Below are positions 7,959 to 15,077 of a stretch of 15,077 nt of DNA, piece by piece. The translations under genes were made by a program, and so were the position numbers. The DNA comes from JANLQX01 sp031381685. Lineage in GTDB: Bacteria > Actinomycetota > Acidimicrobiia > Acidimicrobiales > JANYDT01. Numbering within the stretch: position 1 is the stretch's first letter; each line of letters opens with the position of its first letter. Location of the stretch: the NCBI GenBank assembly GCA_031381685.1, contig JANMYF010000461.1, positions 1 to 15,077 of the forward strand, read 5' to 3'. Under the pieces are notes generated by a model. The model had not been told where the DNA came from. It searched no databases and was given only the letters and a program-made list of their open reading frames with translations.

Positions 7959-9350
7959 GTGGGTGACGTGACGTTGGTCGACGGGGAGCCATCGCCCGGG
8001 AACGTTGCACGGCCTGTGAGAGGGACCGGCTTTGCATGGCTGGGAGCAGCAACCGGGGCGTTGTACCTCGGAATCGGGATTACCATCCCGACCCTTCCCC
8101 GGTTTGCCGAGCGGTCCTTCGGCGCTTCGGGCGCGGACCTTGGTCTGCTGGCCGTGGCGTACACCGTTGGTGCGCTGTCGTGCCGTCCGCTCGTCGCATG
8201 GATGGCGCAGCGAATCCGTCAGTCCGCAAGCACCGTGTTTGGCATGACCTTGGCGGCAGCATCGTTCGCTGCCCATATCGGTGCACGTTCGCTCGTGCTT
8301 CTCGCGATCGCCCGATGCGTCTTCGCTGTCGGCGAAACGCTGGCCTTTCTGGGCATCACCAATCTGGTGACGACCCACGCGGAGGAGGGCCGACTGACCG
8401 AAGCTGCGTCGCACAATTCTGCCGCGCTCTTTGCCGGTATCGGAGTGGGTCCTGTCATCGGTGATCGTTTGAGCCGCGCCGGGTCGTTCACCACTGCGTT
8501 TCTCCTGGCTGGCGCCTGTGCTGGTGTCGGCATCGGTTGTGTCCGTCTCGCACGGCGACATGTTCGCGATCCGGCGCTCGTTGCTATGCGCGAAAAACAT
8601 CAGGATGTTTCGCCGTTGCGGAGGTTCGGGCTTCACCGCGGCGGCGTGCGACCCGGTGTCGTCCTGGCCTGCGTCGTGATTGCGCAGGGCACCTGGTCGC
8701 TGTTCCTGACGCCCTACGCCGACTCGGTCGGTGTTGGAGAAGTCGGCGCGTTGTTCTTCGTCTCGAGCATCGTGATTCTGTTCTTCCGCATCGTGGCTGC
8801 CAAGGTTCCGGCCCGAGTTGGCCTTCGCCAGTCAGCGGCCTTTTCGGTGTGTGGCGTCGCAGCGGGCCTGGTTGCTCTCGGCGTGGTGCAGGGTCGAGTC
8901 GGGCTGTGGTTTTCGGTCGTGCTCGTCTCACTCGGCATGGCTCAGATGTTCCCGACTCTCGTCGGCATCACGTTTGAACGAGTGAGCAACGCCGATCGCG
9001 CACTCGCCCTCTCGACGTTCGTCATGTTCTTCGAAGTGGCAGCGCGCTCGGTGGTGCCAGCGGTTGGTTGGTCGACCACCGCGGCTATCCCGCGACATTT
9101 ACCGTCGCCGGGTGCGTCGGCCTCGGTGGACTCGCGTTCCTTGGCCGCGGCCGCCCAATCGCCGCGACGGCTCCGTTGCCGTCGTGAGCCTCGGGGCCGC
9201 CGTCCTACTGGACTCACGCGCAGATCGGGACGTTCGGCGCGCAGATCAGTCAAATCGAGCGGTCTTGGTGGCAAGTTCAGGGATCTGCGCGTGGAAAGCG
9301 TGGATGTGCGCGTGGAAAAGCGCAGACGTGACGGAAATGCGCAGACGTGA
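7959..9350 (+). CDS. MFS transporter, frameshifted near the 3' end
   Basis: The frame from GTG 7959 (GTG 7968 is equally possible and better spaced from GGAGAG) gives 463 residues. Residues up to about 362 are a major facilitator permease of roughly eleven membrane segments, with FAWLGAATGALYLGIGITIP first and motif-A-like RPLVAWMAQRI after segment 2. After FFEVAA the frame turns into Arg/Ser-rich, non-membrane sequence (residues 363-463). The expected last helix is present in another frame as GASGWLVDHRGYPATF and onwards, ending at TGA 9185-9187. Two extra bases in GCGCGC at 9042-9047 explain this exactly. The gene is therefore either damaged, phase-variable, or misread in the assembly. The substrate is unknown; the general fold fits drug or metabolite efflux. 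Confidence 0.8.
   Translation: MGDVTLVDGEPSPGNVARPVRGTGFAWLGAATGALYLGIGITIPTLPRFAERSFGASGADLGLLAVAYTVGALSCRPLVAWMAQRIRQSASTVFGMTLAAASFAAHIGARSLVLLAIARCVFAVGETLAFLGITNLVTTHAEEGRLTEAASHNSAALFAGIGVGPVIGDRLSRAGSFTTAFLLAGACAGVGIGCVRLARRHVRDPALVAMREKHQDVSPLRRFGLHRGGVRPGVVLACVVIAQGTWSLFLTPYADSVGVGEVGALFFVSSIVILFFRIVAAKVPARVGLRQSAAFSVCGVAAGLVALGVVQGRVGLWFSVVLVSLGMAQMFPTLVGITFERVSNADRALALSTFVMFFEVAARSVVPAVGWSTTAAIPRHLPSPGASASVDSRSLAAAAQSPRRLRCRREPRGRRPTGLTRRSGRSARRSVKSSGLGGKFRDLRVESVDVRVEKRRRDGNAQT
9048..9187 (+). other. Out-of-frame C-terminal end of the MFS transporter
   Basis: Translated in the +2 frame relative to the upstream gene, this stretch gives LGGASGWLVDHRGYPATF, then a hydrophobic helix TVAGCVGLGGLAFLG and a short tail ending PIAATAPLPS before TGA. 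This is a typical final helix of a 12-helix MFS permease and has no start codon or ribosome binding site of its own. Removing two bases from GCGCGC (9042-9047) joins it to the main frame and gives a protein of about 408 residues, a normal MFS length. Confidence 0.8.
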
Positions 9351-9354
9351 CGGA
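9217..9354. repeat. Cluster of short direct and inverted repeats
   Basis: The 10-mer CGCGCAGATC occurs at 9217-9226 and 9238-9247 and inverted at 9282-9291. TGCGCGTGGAAA occurs at 9286-9297 and 9307-9318. GCGCAGACGTGACGGA occurs at 9320-9335 and 9339-9354. Spacings are 21, 21 and 19 bp, close to two helix turns. The shared core is GCGCAGA. It fills the non-coding space between the MFS and EamA genes (9188-9443), which otherwise shows nothing recognisable. It could be a cluster of protein binding sites; no function is established. Confidence 0.6.
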
Positions 9355-9443
9355 GGTGCCGGTGGCGTGAGCGCGCTGCGCCGGGCATCACTATGGTGTG
9401 TTTTGTAGTTCGGGACATACTTCTCAGAATGTGAGACTCGCCA

Positions 9444-10346
9444 ATGTGGGTTGCAGTAACGCTCGTCGCCGTTGTGCTTCAGGCAAGCCGCACGTCGATG
9501 CAGCAGAAGCTCCGCGCCCAGTTGTCGATCACCGCGGCAGGGTTCGTCCGGTACTTCTATGGGGCACCGATTGCCCTTGCGGCCGTAGCGATCGCCGTGG
9601 TGGCGTTCGGCCAGTCGCTCGATGCCCCGCCGGCGGTTTTCTGGATGACGGTGACGGCCGCGGGCATTTCCCAGATCGTCGGGACCGTCGCCCTCATCGC
9701 CGCGTTCGATCGGCGGGGCTTCGCCGTGGGGACGGTGTACTCGAAGACCGAGGTGCTTCAGGTCGCCCTCTTCTCGGCCGTCGTGCTGCACGAGCCGTTG
9801 CGGGTCGGGGGTTGGCTCGGCGCAGTCGTATGTGTGGTCGGCGTCGGCTGGCTGGCGTTGTCCCGTCGACCGGACACCGCCACGAATGCCCGGGGGATCT
9901 TCCGACTGGACGCCGCCCTGGCGCTCGGCCTTCTCGCCGGCGCCGGCTTCGCTCTCGCGTCGGTCTGGATCCGGGCGTCGTCGAAATCCCTCGGTGACCA
10001 CCCGGCCGTGTTCCGCGCCCTCGTCACGCTGGCGGCGATGAACACGATCCAGGTGCTGATCAACGGAACCCAGATGCTCTTCACCAATCCCGACGATGTC
10101 CGCGCTGTCGCACGGACCTGGCGGAGCTCGGCGGTCGTCGGCGTGCTCTCGGTCTGCGGGTCGGCCGGTTGGGCGATCGCCGTGACGTTGGAGAACGCCG
10201 CCAAGGTGCGGGCGCTCGGCCAGGTCGAACTCCTCCTCACGTTCGCCATCTCCCACCGGTTCCTCGGTGAACGCCATCGTCGAAGCGAGTTCGCGGCGAG
10301 CGCACTCACTGTCGCAGGAGTGGCCGCGGTGCTTGCATTCGGCTGA
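9444..10346 (+). CDS. EamA/DMT-family transporter
   Basis: This 300-residue inner-membrane protein of the drug/metabolite transporter type has about ten hydrophobic segments in two similar halves. The first half starts with WVAVTLVAVVLQASRTSMQQ and includes YSKTEVLQVALFSAVVLHEP, the usual helix plus Glu-Pro turn of EamA repeats. The second half starts near LDAALALGLLAGAGFALASV and ends KVRALGQVELLLTFAISHRFLGE followed by a last helix, which mirrors the first repeat. Length is normal for the family. The substrate cannot be told. No good Shine-Dalgarno precedes the ATG. The P450 gene begins 36-63 bp downstream on the same strand, so co-transcription is likely. Confidence 0.85.
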   Translation: MWVAVTLVAVVLQASRTSMQQKLRAQLSITAAGFVRYFYGAPIALAAVAIAVVAFGQSLDAPPAVFWMTVTAAGISQIVGTVALIAAFDRRGFAVGTVYSKTEVLQVALFSAVVLHEPLRVGGWLGAVVCVVGVGWLALSRRPDTATNARGIFRLDAALALGLLAGAGFALASVWIRASSKSLGDHPAVFRALVTLAAMNTIQVLINGTQMLFTNPDDVRAVARTWRSSAVVGVLSVCGSAGWAIAVTLENAAKVRALGQVELLLTFAISHRFLGERHRRSEFAASALTVAGVAAVLAFG

Positions 10347-10382
10347 CCGCCCCCGACCGGCGACCGCGCCGAATCGCCCCGC

Positions 10383-11675
10383 GTGCTCGTTCGGCGCGAC
10401 GATGCAGGGGTGAACACGGACGAAGCGGGCCGCATCTTCATCACGCCCGGCGCCTACGCCGACGACAAGCGATGGCACGAGGCCGCGGCGCTGCTCCGCC
10501 GTGAGTCGCCGGTACACCTCATCGCCGAGAACGACTTCTGCTACCCGTTCTACGCGATCACCAAGCATGCCGACGTCCTCGAGATCGAGAGCCGCAACGA
10601 CATCTTCCTGAACGCACCTCGCGCTGTGCTCGGCGAGAAGGCGGCCGACGACCGTCGCCGTGAACATGGCGATGTGTTCCGCACGCTGATTCACATGGAC
10701 GAACCCGACCACAAGGCGTATCGGGCCATGACGGCGGCGTGGTTCCAACCGTCGAGCCTGCGCAAGCTCGAAGCACGGATGGCCGAGCTGGCCAAGCGCT
10801 ACGTCGATCGGATGGTCGACCTCGGAGGCTCGTGCGACTTCGTCCAGGACGTTGCCGTCCACTACCCGCTCTACGTGATCCTGTCGATTCTCGGGCTTCC
10901 CGAGAGCGACCATCCCCGCATGCTGAAGCTGACGCAGGAGCTCTTCGGCGCCGCCGACGAGGAGATGCGGCGAGGCGCCACGACCGAAGACTTCATGGAG
11001 GTCATCGCCGACTACTTCCGTTACTTCGGTGAGCTGACTGCGTCGCGGCGGGCGAATCCGACCGACGATCTTGCCTCGGTGATCGCCAACGCCACGCTCG
11101 ACGGTCGTCCGCTCGGTGAGATGGAGACCATCAGTTACTACGCCATCATCGCCACTGCGGGTCACGACACCACCAGCGCGACCATCAGTGGCGGGCTGCA
11201 CGCGCTCATCGAGCAGCCCGATCAGCTCGATCGTCTGCGCGCTGACCTTTCTCTTCTACCCAACGCGGTCGACGAGATGATCCGCTGGGTTTCTCCGGTC
11301 AAGCACTTCATGCGGACGGCAACGGAGGACCACACCCTCCGGGGCACCACCATTCGGGCCGGGGAGTCCGTTCTGCTGAGCTACGCCGCCGCCAACCGCG
11401 ACGAGGACGTCTTTGCCGACTCGATGCGCTTCGATGCCGGTCGTTCTCCGAATCGGCAGCTCGCCTTCGGATTCGGCGTTCACTACTGTCTCGGCGCGAT
11501 GCTCGCCCGGATGGAGATCAAGGCCCTGTTCAACGAGCTCATCCCTCGGCTCGGAAACATCGAGCTCGCCGGCGAGCCGAAGTACATGTCCACCCTGTTC
11601 GTCGGCGGACCGAAGCGGCTGCCCATCCGCTATGACCTCGCCGTGAGCAGCGGCACCTCACCGGTGCCGTCGTAG
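10383..11675 (+). CDS. Cytochrome P450
   Basis: This is a soluble heme-thiolate monooxygenase of up to 430 residues. The I-helix oxygen-binding motif AGHDTT is at 259-264, the K-helix ExxR motif at E298-R301 (EMIR), and the heme loop FGFGVHYCLG at 362-371 with the iron ligand Cys369. HMDEPDH (C-helix region) is also typical. The protein would insert one oxygen atom into a substrate using electrons from a ferredoxin and reductase, which are not encoded here. The substrate is unknown; the sequence is an ordinary bacterial class I P450. The start is uncertain: GTG 10383 gives the longest frame, but GTG 10410 (VNTDEAGRIF) is equally plausible because the first nine residues look untypical and neither has a clear ribosome binding site. 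Confidence 0.93.
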   Translation: MLVRRDDAGVNTDEAGRIFITPGAYADDKRWHEAAALLRRESPVHLIAENDFCYPFYAITKHADVLEIESRNDIFLNAPRAVLGEKAADDRRREHGDVFRTLIHMDEPDHKAYRAMTAAWFQPSSLRKLEARMAELAKRYVDRMVDLGGSCDFVQDVAVHYPLYVILSILGLPESDHPRMLKLTQELFGAADEEMRRGATTEDFMEVIADYFRYFGELTASRRANPTDDLASVIANATLDGRPLGEMETISYYAIIATAGHDTTSATISGGLHALIEQPDQLDRLRADLSLLPNAVDEMIRWVSPVKHFMRTATEDHTLRGTTIRAGESVLLSYAAANRDEDVFADSMRFDAGRSPNRQLAFGFGVHYCLGAMLARMEIKALFNELIPRLGNIELAGEPKYMSTLFVGGPKRLPIRYDLAVSSGTSPVPS

Positions 11676-11734
11676 TCTTCGCAGCAGCAACCCCGCCTTC
11701 GCAACAACCACATCCAGATACCCAGGAGACCCTC

Positions 11735-12157
11735 ATGCCCCTTGAATCACTGCCCGCCGAGTTCCTCTTCACCATGACGGCCAACATCGCCGACAAAGCG
11801 CCGGCGATGGTCGGCGCCGTGAACGGCGGAACCCGGATGGTCTTCACCGCCATGAGCGGCACCTTCGAGGGACCGAAGCTCCGCGGAGTCATCGCCGACG
11901 TCGCCGGCGGGGACTGGGTCATGATCCGCGCCGATCGGGTCGCCGATCTCAACGTGAGGCTCTGCCTGCAGACCGACGACGGAGCGACGATCTTCCTGCA
12001 GTACACCGGCATGAACATCAAGGGCGTCATCCGGGTGGCGATCCGCTTCGAGGCGGGCGACGAGCGCTACACCTGGTTGAACAGCGTGCAGGCCGTCGGG
12101 CTGGGAACGAGTGGAACGGGAACCGTCAGCTACGACGTCTACTCGCTCACGTATTGA
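11735..12157 (+). CDS. DUF3237 domain-containing protein
   Basis: This small 140-residue soluble protein has the DUF3237 pattern. An N-terminal strand LPAEFLFTMTANI is followed by the conserved MSGTFEGPKLRGVI (about 40-53), GGDWVMIRADRVADLNVRLCLQTDDGA, and the C-terminal RFEAGDERYTWLNSVQAVGLG. The family is a small beta-barrel with no settled biochemical role. It covers the whole protein and is full length. AGGAG (11724-11728) sits 6 nt before the ATG. It follows the P450 by 59 bp and is followed by the GH114 gene 4 bp after its stop, so it is probably in the same transcript. A role linked to the P450 product is possible but only an inference. Confidence 0.88.
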   Translation: MPLESLPAEFLFTMTANIADKAPAMVGAVNGGTRMVFTAMSGTFEGPKLRGVIADVAGGDWVMIRADRVADLNVRLCLQTDDGATIFLQYTGMNIKGVIRVAIRFEAGDERYTWLNSVQAVGLGTSGTGTVSYDVYSLTY

Positions 12158-12161
12158 CGCC

Positions 12162-13019
12162 ATGGAGAGGGGTTCTCGGCGGATCGCCCCTCTCCTGCTC
12201 GCCCTCGCGGTCGTCACCTCGGGCATCGCCGGCCTTTCGTCGGGCGCCCTCGCCACTCCGAAGCGCTGGTTGCCGACGCCGAAGGATCGTTGGGTCTACG
12301 AAATCGGAAGTGCCGCGCCGCGCCTCGGGCTGTGCGTGAAGCCGTGGTCGGGTGGGCGTTGTGTGAAGCCGACGGTGTGGGTCCTCGACCTTCACGCTGC
12401 CGACGGGGTCACGCTGAACACCTTCCACGTGATGCTCGTGCATCACAGCTTCGCCCACGCCGTCTGTTACGTCTCGGCCGGAAGTGTCGAACAGTGGCGG
12501 CCCGATGCCGCTGATTTTCCCGACTCGGTGCTCGGCCAACCCTTGGACGGATGGCTGGGGGAACGCTGGATCGACATCCGTCGACGCGATCTGCTCCGGC
12601 CGATCCTCGCGGCGCGGGCCGATCGGTGCGCCCGTGCCGGGTTCGACGCGATCGACTGGGACAACGTCGACGGCTACACCCAGGAGACCGGATTTCCTCT
12701 GCGCGCAGATGATCAGCTCGCGTACAATCGCATGCTCGCATCGATCGCCCACGAGCGCGGGCTGTCCGTCGGGCTCAAGAACGACCTGACGCAGATCCCG
12801 GCACTTGTCGGCTCGTTCGACTTCGCGGTGAACGAGCAGTGTGCTCAGTTCGAGGAATGCGACCTGCTTCTGCCGTTCTCCCGAGCCGGCAAAGCCGTTG
12901 TGCAGATCGAGTATTCCAAGAAGCGTGGCGCGTTCTGTGCCCAAGCGAACTGGCGGCGGCGCTCGGCGTGGCTCCCCGCCCGCGACCTCGCCGGCAAGGT
13001 CTGGCAACCGTGCCGCTGA
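12162..13019 (+). CDS. Secreted GH114-type endo-alpha-1,4-polygalactosaminidase-like protein
   Basis: I chose ATG 12162, giving 285 residues. It begins MERGSRRIAPLLLALAVV, a clear signal peptide ending near GALATP, whereas a start at 12111 would put 17 polar residues in front and overlap DUF3237. The mature part is a TIM-barrel glycosidase of the GH114 type: VCYVSAGSVEQWRPDAADFP, WLGERWIDIRRRDLLRPIL, DWDNVDGYTQETGFPL (165-180), GLSVGLKND and FAVNEQCAQFEEC. D167 in DNVDGY and E225 in NEQC are the best candidates for the catalytic acid pair. Characterised members cut polymers containing alpha-1,4-galactosamine. The actual substrate here is unknown. It is probably translated by coupling from DUF3237 (4-bp gap). 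Confidence 0.9.
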   Translation: MERGSRRIAPLLLALAVVTSGIAGLSSGALATPKRWLPTPKDRWVYEIGSAAPRLGLCVKPWSGGRCVKPTVWVLDLHAADGVTLNTFHVMLVHHSFAHAVCYVSAGSVEQWRPDAADFPDSVLGQPLDGWLGERWIDIRRRDLLRPILAARADRCARAGFDAIDWDNVDGYTQETGFPLRADDQLAYNRMLASIAHERGLSVGLKNDLTQIPALVGSFDFAVNEQCAQFEECDLLLPFSRAGKAVVQIEYSKKRGAFCAQANWRRRSAWLPARDLAGKVWQPCR

Positions 13020-13047
13020 CGCGAGCCGCGCCTGAAGAGTCCGAGCC

Positions 13048-13686
13048 TCAGTCCTTGAGCTGCGCGTACTCGATGACACGCTCCACTACCGCCTGGGAGG
13101 ACTTTGCCAGGGACCCGCTGTCGAAGGGCGGCTGCGGGTCGTACTCGATGGCGAGCTGCATCGCCTTGGCCGCAGTTTCGTCGACCAGGAGCTCGGCGAG
13201 GCGGAGGGCCATGTCGATGCCCGACGATACCCCGGCTGCGGTGATGATCCGCCGATCGAGGTGCTCCACCACCCGCTGCGAGGTGGGCGTCGCACCCAAA
13301 GCTTCGAGAGCGTTCAACACCGACCAGTGCGTGGTTGCCGTCAGCCCGTTCAGCAGACCGGCGGCGCCGAGCACCAGGGAGCCGGTGCAGACGGACGTCG
13401 TGTATCGCGTCGTCGGGTGTACAGCTCGGAGCCAGTCGAGGATTACCGTGTCGCTCATCAGCGCCCGCGTGCCGACGCCTCCGGGGACGATCACCACGTC
13501 GGGCTGCATCACCTCGTCGAACGCCGCGTCAGCGGTGAGCCCGAGGAACCCGTTCTCAGTGCGGACCTCACCGCGTCGGTGTCCGACGAACGTGACGGTC
13601 GCTCCGGGCAGTCGCTGAAGCGTTTCGTAGGGCCCGATGAGATCGAGCGCGGTGAGGCGGGGAAAGAGGACGGCGGCAATCTGCAT
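13048..13686 (-). CDS. DJ-1/PfpI family protein, isonitrile hydratase-like
   Basis: This 212-residue cytoplasmic protein of the class I glutamine amidotransferase-like fold has the nucleophile-elbow cysteine C100 in TTSVCTGSLVLGAAGLL. An acidic residue D15 lies in LTALDLIGPYE, and VVIVPGGVGT is the conserved strand-turn. The Asp/Cys arrangement and the motif THWS match the isonitrile hydratase (InhA) branch, which converts isonitriles to N-formamides, but other DJ-1 members share it, so the substrate is open. GAGG (13696-13699) lies 9 nt before the ATG. It follows the GlxA-type regulator by 45 bp on the same strand and is probably co-transcribed. It converges on the GH114 gene with only 28 bp between them and no evident terminator. 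Confidence 0.88.
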   Translation of the reverse strand: MQIAAVLFPRLTALDLIGPYETLQRLPGATVTFVGHRRGEVRTENGFLGLTADAAFDEVMQPDVVIVPGGVGTRALMSDTVILDWLRAVHPTTRYTTSVCTGSLVLGAAGLLNGLTATTHWSVLNALEALGATPTSQRVVEHLDRRIITAAGVSSGIDMALRLAELLVDETAAKAMQLAIEYDPQPPFDSGSLAKSSQAVVERVIEYAQLKD

Positions 13687-13731
13687 TTTGTGGTTCCTCG
13701 GTTCGTAGGTGTACGTAGGGTTGTGTGTGAA

Positions 13732-14727
13732 TCATCTGGAGCGGAGGGTGAAGCGGATGCGGTAGTCGCTCGGAGCGATTCCCTTCGTCCGCAGGAACGT
13801 TCGCCGCATGGTCTCCGCGGTGCCGAAACCTGACGCCTTCGCGATCACGTCGACGCCGACGTCAGTGGTCTCGAGCGCTCGACAGGCGGCGTCGACACGA
13901 ACGGACTCGACGAACTTCGCCGGGGTGACGCCGATCTCGCGGACGAACACCCGCAGGAAGTTCCGCTCGCTCATGGAGGCGTCGGCGGCCAGGCGAGGAA
14001 GGTGGTGGTCGCCTCCGGGGTCGGCGACCACGTGGTCGCACAGTTCTCGGATGGACTGACGTCCGCTCACGCCGCGCCACACCGGCGCGGCGAACTGCGA
14101 TTGACCGCCGGGGCGGCGATAGAACATCACCAGCCAACGGGAAACGGTCTGCGCGAGCTCAGGGCCGTGATCCTCGGCCACGAGCGCAAGGGCGAGGTCG
14201 ACGCCGGCGGTCACGCCGGCCGATGTCCAGATCTTCCCATCACAGCGGTAGAGCGAGTCGCGGTCGAGGTCCACGTGGGGGAAGCGCTTCTCGAACTGAT
14301 CGGCCCGCGCCCAGTGGGTGCAGGCCATGCGACCGTCGAGGAGCCCTGCTGCGGCGAGGACAAAGGCTCCGGTGCAGACGCTGGTGACCCGACGTGCCGA
14401 TCGGGCGAGTCGGCGGACCTCACCGATGATGTGGTCGTCACGACTCGCCGCGTTGGTGCCGCGCCCGCCGACCACGACGAGGGTGTCGTGTTTGCCCCGT
14501 ACGGCGTCCATCGAGTCCGTGGCCACGATGCTCAAGCCGCTCTCGGACATGACCGGTCCGGCGCACGCCGCGCAGATCAGCGGGCGGTACCGCGGTCCGC
14601 TTCGCTGCTCGGCATCGAGGAGGTCATTGGCGCCGGCGAAGACCTCGAACGGACCGGTCAGGTCGAGACTCTGAAAACCGGGGAACACGACGAACACCAC
14701 GGAACGTTCGCTCCTCGCCTTCTTCAT
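13732..14727 (-). CDS. GlxA-family AraC-type transcriptional regulator
   Basis: With ATG 14727 the protein is 331 residues, the usual length. Residues 1-200 form a DJ-1/PfpI-like sensor domain (VVFVVFPGFQSLDLTGPFEV, then TSVCTGAFVLAAAGLLDG with C118 kept). Residues about 225-325 form the AraC/XylS double helix-turn-helix, including LAADASMSERNFLRVFVREIG and the second helix pair VIAKASGFGTAETMRRTFLR. The frame extends to 14832 but the added 35 residues look non-coding. A TTGACG-N17-CAGGCT promoter-like pair ends 6 nt before the ATG. The likely target is the PfpI gene that follows, itself related to the sensor domain. The ligand is unknown. Confidence 0.9.
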   Translation of the reverse strand: MKKARSERSVVFVVFPGFQSLDLTGPFEVFAGANDLLDAEQRSGPRYRPLICAACAGPVMSESGLSIVATDSMDAVRGKHDTLVVVGGRGTNAASRDDHIIGEVRRLARSARRVTSVCTGAFVLAAAGLLDGRMACTHWARADQFEKRFPHVDLDRDSLYRCDGKIWTSAGVTAGVDLALALVAEDHGPELAQTVSRWLVMFYRRPGGQSQFAAPVWRGVSGRQSIRELCDHVVADPGGDHHLPRLAADASMSERNFLRVFVREIGVTPAKFVESVRVDAACRALETTDVGVDVIAKASGFGTAETMRRTFLRTKGIAPSDYRIRFTLRSR

Positions 14728-14733
14728 GCACCC

Positions 14734-14762
14734 AGCCTGCGCTGTCGGGGCAGTGGCGTCAA
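14734..14762 (-). promoter_or_regulatory. Candidate promoter of the GlxA-type regulator gene, possibly leaderless
   Basis: On the minus strand TTGACG (14762-14757) is followed after 17 bp by CAGGCT (14739-14734) and then 6 bp before the ATG at 14727. That spacing would put the transcription start at or near the start codon, and no Shine-Dalgarno is present, which fits a leaderless message as is common in actinobacteria. The -10 matches consensus only at positions 2 and 6, so this is a weak call. Confidence 0.35.
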
Positions 14763-14815
14763 AGCCATTGTGCCCACGTTTCCCGCCACAGCTCCGATGG
14801 CGCGCGTGGAAGTGT

Positions 14816-15077
14816 TCAGTTCCAGGCGGCATCTTGGATGATGGGGAGTTGGGGGTTGGGTGGTCGGCTGCGATGGGATTCGCCTTCGGGTCCGGTGAAG
14901 ATCAGGTCGGTGTTGGGGTTGCCGGTGATGGTCCATCGGCCTTGGTGGATCAGGGTGTGGTGGTGTCGACACAGCAGGCAGCAGTTGGTCCGGTTGGTCG
15001 GTCCACCGCGGGTCCAGTGCCAGATGTGGTGGACGTCGGTGAACCATGCGGGCATGTCGCAGCCGGGGAACCGGCAG
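14816..15077 (-). CDS. HNH endonuclease-domain protein (DUF222 type), C-terminal fragment
   Basis: The frame is open at the right edge; 86 residues are visible, ending at TGA 14816-14818. They contain CRFPGCD, then TDVHHIWHWTRGGPTNRTN and CCLLCRHHHTLIHQG, the HNH metal/nuclease motif with paired Cys ligands. This is the usual C-terminus of the actinobacterial DUF222-HNH (13E12 repeat) proteins, where DUF222 occupies the missing N-terminal part. After the HNH motif come GRWTITGNPNTDLIF and a Pro-rich tail. These proteins are multicopy in many actinobacteria and are sometimes linked to mobile DNA; their role is unsettled. No other mobile-element sequence is seen here. Confidence 0.88.
   Translation of the reverse strand, partial: CRFPGCDMPAWFTDVHHIWHWTRGGPTNRTNCCLLCRHHHTLIHQGRWTITGNPNTDLIFTGPEGESHRSRPPNPQLPIIQDAAWN

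Noticed and set aside
9246..11201. Long minus-strand open frame of 651 codons opposite EamA and P450.
   Set aside because: The composition is Arg/Asp/Glu/His-rich without domains, typical of the antisense of GC-rich genes; both plus-strand genes have clear motifs.
12111..12161. Earlier ATG for the GH114 protein.
   Set aside because: It adds a polar stretch in front of a standard signal peptide and overlaps the DUF3237 gene.
14728..14832. N-terminal extension of the GlxA-type regulator.
   Set aside because: The added residues do not resemble the family N-terminus and overlap the end of the HNH gene; ATG 14727 starts right before the first beta strand.

Overview
The window looks like a chromosomal segment of a high-GC actinobacterium. 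A member of the Acidimicrobiia (Ilumatobacter-like) is my best guess. The reasons are GC-rich codon use with many GTG starts, a threonine-linker surface protein with SdrD B-like repeats, an actinobacterial DUF222-type HNH protein, and an inositol-3-phosphate synthase of the roughly 430-residue type. No rRNA, tRNA, CRISPR array or complete insertion sequence is visible.

Region 1 (1-5352, minus strand) is a three-gene operon. A large secreted, probably wall- or membrane-anchored SdrD B-domain protein is followed by an ABC-transporter ATPase and an ABC permease that runs off the left edge. Both gene junctions are 4-base start/stop overlaps (ATGA, then GTGA), so the surface protein and the transporter appear translationally coupled. 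Two copies of a GGGACC-N16-GGTCCC dyad, exactly 96 bp apart, lie upstream. The nearer one folds over the ribosome binding site of the surface-protein gene.

Region 2 (5493-7778) is a divergent pair: a LysR-type regulator (minus) and inositol-3-phosphate synthase (plus). They share a 75-bp intergenic space that contains a LysR-style dyad. Inositol phosphate made here would feed phosphatidylinositol and, if the organism makes it, mycothiol.

Region 3 (7959-13019, plus strand) runs in one direction: an MFS transporter, an EamA/DMT-type transporter, a cytochrome P450, a DUF3237 protein and a secreted GH114-type glycosidase. The MFS gene has a clear frameshift: its last membrane segment is encoded in another frame after a GCGCGC run. 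Between it and the EamA gene lies a patch of short direct and inverted repeats. EamA, P450, DUF3237 and GH114 are close enough (gaps of 36, 59 and 4 bp) to be one transcript, but a joint function is only an inference.

Region 4 (13048-14727, minus strand) holds a GlxA-type AraC-family regulator followed by a stand-alone DJ-1/PfpI enzyme resembling isonitrile hydratase. The two share the same fold and cysteine motif. At the right edge is the C-terminal end of an HNH endonuclease-domain protein.
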